Made by a program: the position numbers and the translations under genes. The notes under the pieces were generated by a model. It was not told the DNA's origin. It ran no database searches and saw only the letters and a program-made list of their open reading frames with translations. DNA of 64,000 nucleotides, from assembly GCA_963926055.1 (NCBI GenBank), contig CAWUVK010000001.1, forward strand, positions 1-64,000. Reading direction: 5' to 3'. Position 1 is the first letter of the stretch; each line of letters starts with the position of its first letter. Below are positions 61,396 through 64,000 of the stretch, one piece after another. The DNA comes from CAJXJP01 sp963926055. GTDB lineage: Bacteria > Patescibacteriota > Gracilibacteria > BD1-5 > UBA6164.

Positions 61396-62742
61396 ATGTT
61401 AAAAATACCTCCACACGCTCTAGAGTCTGAACAATCAGTTTTAGGGAGTTTATTGATTGATAAAGATTGTTTTCTAACTGTTTGAGATGTATTAACTCAT
61501 GAAGATTTTTATAATGAGTCAAATGCAAAAATTTATGAAGTTATGTTTGATCTGTATAAGAATAATAAACCAATTGATCTTGTAACGGTTAAAGAAAAAT
61601 TAGAAGATAAAAAACTCTTAGATAAAATAGGTTGAATGACATATTTAATTGAGTTAACTGAAATTGTACCTACAACTGCAAATGTTTTTGAATACGCGCA
61701 AATTGTGAAAAATAAAGCCGTTTTAAGAAATCTTATAAAAGCGGGGAATCAAATTATTTCTCACGGATATGATGAAGATGGAAAAATTAATGAATTATTA
61801 GAAAAAGCTGAGAAATCATTATTTGGAATCACACAAACATTTATAAAAAATAAATTAGTTCATATTAATGATATCTTAACACAAAGATATGAAGAATTTG
61901 CTGAAATTCATGAAAATCCTGAACTCATAACTCAACATAGATTACAAATTGGTTTTAATGATTTTGATCATAAATGTGGTGGTTTAAAAGGTTGAGATAT
62001 GGTTATTTTAGCTGCTAGACCATCAATGGGGAAAACAGCATTTGCTTTAAATATTGCACAAAATGTTTGATATGGAGGGAAGAATGTTGCTGTTTTTTCA
62101 TTAGAAATGTCAAAAGAACAACTTACTGATAGAATGATTGCCAGTGCAATGGAAATAGATTCTTGGAAACTTGCTAAATGAGAGCTCGAAGATCATGAAT
62201 TTGCGAAAATTTGAGAAGCAATGGAAAAATTATCAGAAGCAAATATTTATATTGATGATACTGCATGAGGTAATTTAATGGATTTAAAATCAAAATGTAG
62301 AAGATTAAAAATTGAATCTGGATTAGATCTAATTGTAATTGATTATCTACAATTGATGTCGAATTGAAATTCTATGAATAGAGTACAAGAAGTATCTGAA
62401 ATTTCTCGTGGTATTAAATCACTTGCCAGAGAATTGAATGTGCCAATTATTGCACTTTCTCAATTATCAAGAACAGTGGAACAAAGACCTGATAAGCGTC
62501 CTATTATGTCAGATTTAAGAGAATCTGGTTCGATAGAACAAGATGCGGATATTATTATGATGATGTATAGAGAAGAGTATTATGATGAATTTACTGAAAA
62601 AAAATGAGTTACAGATATTTTGATGAGAAAAAACAGAAATGGTCCAATAGGGAATATTGAACTTATGTTTAATAAAAATAATCAAAAATTTGTAGAAATT
62701 GATAAAGCTCATGCTTCTACACAACACTTTGAAGATATGTAA
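61396..62742 (+). CDS. dnaB: Replicative DNA helicase DnaB
   Basis: 448 residues. The N-terminal collar domain (IPPHALESEQSVLGSLLIDKD) is followed by the RecA-like motor. Walker A reads ARPSMGKTAFAL, then FSLEMSKEQL; Walker B is LIVIDYLQLM; further motifs are ISRGIKSLARELNVPIIALSQLSRTVE and LRESGSIEQDADIIMM. Arg-finger RKNRNGPIG is present. Ring helicase at the replication fork, 5'-3'. UGA glycines occur at many conserved sites. The ATG at 61396 starts the conserved N-terminus; the upstream in-frame ATG is followed at once by TAG. Confidence 0.97.
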
Positions 62743-62743
62743 A

Positions 62744-62774
62744 AAACCACCTAGAAATAGGTGGTTTTATTTTG
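62744..62774 (+). terminator. Intrinsic terminator
   Basis: AAACCACCT/AGGTGGTTT hairpin with T-rich tail after dnaB; convergent with a small zinc-ribbon gene. Confidence 0.8.
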
Positions 62775-62776
62775 TG

Positions 62777-62989
62777 TTACGCATAATAGTTTTTCTCCTT
62801 TAAGCGTTTATTTAATATTTCTATGTCTTCGCTATAACCACAACTGCATTTACCAATTGAATTATAGCTCGCTTGATCCAATTCATTTTTACGGCATTTT
62901 GGGCACATTATTTTATTTAAATCTTTAAATGTTTTAAAAATATAACAAATAAAAATTATAGTAACTATAATGATTAAAGTAATAATCAT
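62777..62989 (-). CDS. Small membrane protein with zinc ribbon
   Basis: 70 residues. One N-terminal helix (2-18), then a zinc ribbon: MCPKCRKNELDQ and KCSCGYSED with four cysteines in CxxC...CxC order. The ribosome site GGAG is 6 bases before ATG. Both glycines are GGT. Unknown function; it may bind a nucleic acid or protein at the membrane. Confidence 0.65.
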   Translation of the reverse strand: MIITLIIIVTIIFICYIFKTFKDLNKIMCPKCRKNELDQASYNSIGKCSCGYSEDIEILNKRLKEKNYYA

Positions 62990-63045
62990 AATATTACTCC
63001 AAATTAATTGGTATTTTTAAATGTATTCTTTTTATAATAATTGTC

Positions 63046-63084
63046 AAAAAAATAAAAGCTGATTGTTTTACAATCAGCTTTTAT
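63046..63084 (-). terminator. Minus-strand intrinsic terminator
   Basis: AAAAGCTGATTG/CAATCAGCTTTT perfect hairpin; on the minus strand it is followed by TATTTTTTTG. It ends whatever is transcribed from 63085-63200. Confidence 0.85.
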
Positions 63085-63173
63085 TCGCTTTTTAAGACGG
63101 AAAATTTTAAAGGAGAATTATTCTTCTCTTCAACGTTTTTTCACGTGCTCCTCATGGTAATGAAAAATAACAT
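63081..63173 (-). CDS. Possible very small gene
   Basis: A minus-strand frame of 30 codons (or 24 from a second in-frame ATG at 63155) with one UGA glycine stops just before the terminator at 63046. It is basic and Ser/Lys/Asn-rich (NVEEKNNSPLKFSVLKSE at the end). There is no Shine-Dalgarno and no recognised family. The 220-base gap between the zinc-ribbon gene and the dus gene holds this and a GAGAA/TTCTC hairpin, so it could also be an untranslated RNA. Confidence 0.3.
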
Positions 63174-63201
63174 TTGTAAAGTTTTATTTATATTTAATAG
63201 A

Positions 63202-63236
63202 AAAAGATGATTACATATCGTAATCATCTTTTTCTA
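63202..63236 (-). terminator. Terminator of the dihydrouridine synthase gene
   Basis: AAAAAGATGATTAC/GTAATCATCTTTTT hairpin overlapping the stop codon. Confidence 0.75.
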
Positions 63237-64000
63237 TTTCGTCTAAACTTGGTCTTTTTTGAAGATCTTGTTTAAATACATCTCTTATCTCATTGATAAC
63301 ATTTTGAGAATTTTCAAAACTCTCAGTTGTAACTAACCTTTTTCTGTATTGTTTTACTCCAGGAAAAGATTTTATATATTGTACCAAATGTTTTCTAATT
63401 TCTAGTGATCATTTTCTTTCTCATTTTGTTTCGACGAGTTGTTTTGCATGAAACTCCATTGCGTCAAGCATTTCTGCTAAGGTTGGATAATATGTATTAT
63501 CTATAAAATTTGTTGGATCGATAAGTTTATTTTCACTATGATCTGCTTGTGGATCTAAAAATGTCCAAGGGTTTCAAAAACTATGTCTTCCAATCATAAA
63601 ACCACTTAAGTCTTCTCCGAGCGGATTTGTTGATTTCATTCTTGCAATACCATCTGTGTAATTTAACACGTCTCCATTTCCAACAACTGGAATATTTAGA
63701 TGTTTTTTTAACTCATAAATATTTGTCCAATCTGCATTTCAAGTATATGCTTGTTTTGCTGTTCTTCCGTGAATTGTTAACAGAGTTGCTCATGCGTTTT
63801 CAAGACCTTTTCAAAATTTTAATAGATCTTGATTCCCATCAAAACTTAGACGAGTTTTTACAGAAATTGGTAAATGAGTTGCTTGATTGAGTGAATCTAC
63901 AATTTGAAAAGCTGTATCTTCATTAATTAAAAGACTTGAACCATGTCAACTTCTTACAACTTTTTTTGCGGGACATCACATATTTATATCTATTCCGGCA
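63211..64000 (-). CDS. tRNA-dihydrouridine synthase, partial (5' end outside window)
   Basis: 263 residues of the C-terminal part are visible. AGIDINMGCPAKKVVRSGHGSSLL is the FMN-binding and catalytic Cys motif. ISVKTRLSFDG, LTIHGRTAKQAYTGNADW, IPVVGNGDVLN and FMIGRHSFGNPW complete the TIM barrel. A helical tRNA-binding domain (EIRKHLVQYIKSFPGVKQYRKRL) follows. It reduces uridine in tRNA D-loops. The N-terminal ~90 residues are missing because of the window edge, not truncation. Confidence 0.92.

Noticed and set aside
1..64000. Insertion sequences, prophage, tRNA or rRNA genes.
   Set aside because: No transposase or phage structural motifs, no tRNA cloverleaf with a T-loop TTCGA core, and no rRNA sequence were recognised.

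Overview
The window is an AT-rich bacterial chromosome segment that only makes sense under genetic code 25, with UGA read as glycine. In almost every gene UGA sits at conserved glycines: the GroEL, DnaB, DprA and UvrC motifs, the Walker and signature loops of ABC ATPases, and the 3D-domain motifs. Read with the standard code, the same genes fall into short pieces. UGA=Gly is established for the candidate phyla Absconditabacteria (SR1) and Gracilibacteria (BD1-5), so the organism belongs to one of these two; I cannot separate them from this sequence. The gene set (MraY and cell-wall 3D proteins, ABC exporters, type IV pilin-like surface protein, scattered biosynthesis) fits a reduced, host- or prey-dependent lifestyle.

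Layout. 0-7 kb: a fibrinogen-domain surface protein, a MacAB-type export operon with a very long coiled-coil adaptor, and a DUF4153 membrane protein. 7-11 kb: a two-component system and groES-groEL. 11-20 kb: RsgA, a SpoU methyltransferase, a MATE transporter, an M29-like peptidase, two accessory genes (one DUF4304), and a ybgA-photolyase pair. 20-31 kb: an OLD-type ATPase/nuclease, a lone purE without any UGA codon, a zinc/manganese ABC operon with a Zur/Fur-like operator, TatD and a NicO-type transporter. 30-39 kb: a 1452-residue DUF1800-DUF1501 fusion, UvrC, a tiny SD-led peptide gene, ExoIII and GrpE. 39-51 kb: two paralogous secreted 3D/peptidoglycan-binding proteins, CdsA, a lipoprotein, TilS, a structured RNA, SelO, an RNHCP protein and MraY. 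51-64 kb: MTA/SAH nucleosidase, small SD-led genes, a PolA-like protein without polymerase, HtpX, an SLH protein, chorismate mutase, glycyl-tRNA synthetase behind a T-box leader, DprA, a TPR protein, DnaB and a dihydrouridine synthase (cut by the window end).

Most striking points. The glycyl-tRNA synthetase gene has a compact T-box leader whose only internal-loop codon in the canonical specifier position is UGA, so it may sense the tRNA-Gly(UCA) that makes the recoding possible. Three minus-strand RNA candidates, with promoters and terminators, display GGAGG/AAGGAG motifs in hairpin loops. Most genes lack a Shine-Dalgarno sequence, while a minority that also avoid UGA (purE and several small genes) have strong ones. 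Seven independent promoter candidates share a 15-bp rather than 17-bp spacer.

All coordinates and readings were made by eye from the sequence; family calls rest on recognised motifs, not on database searches.
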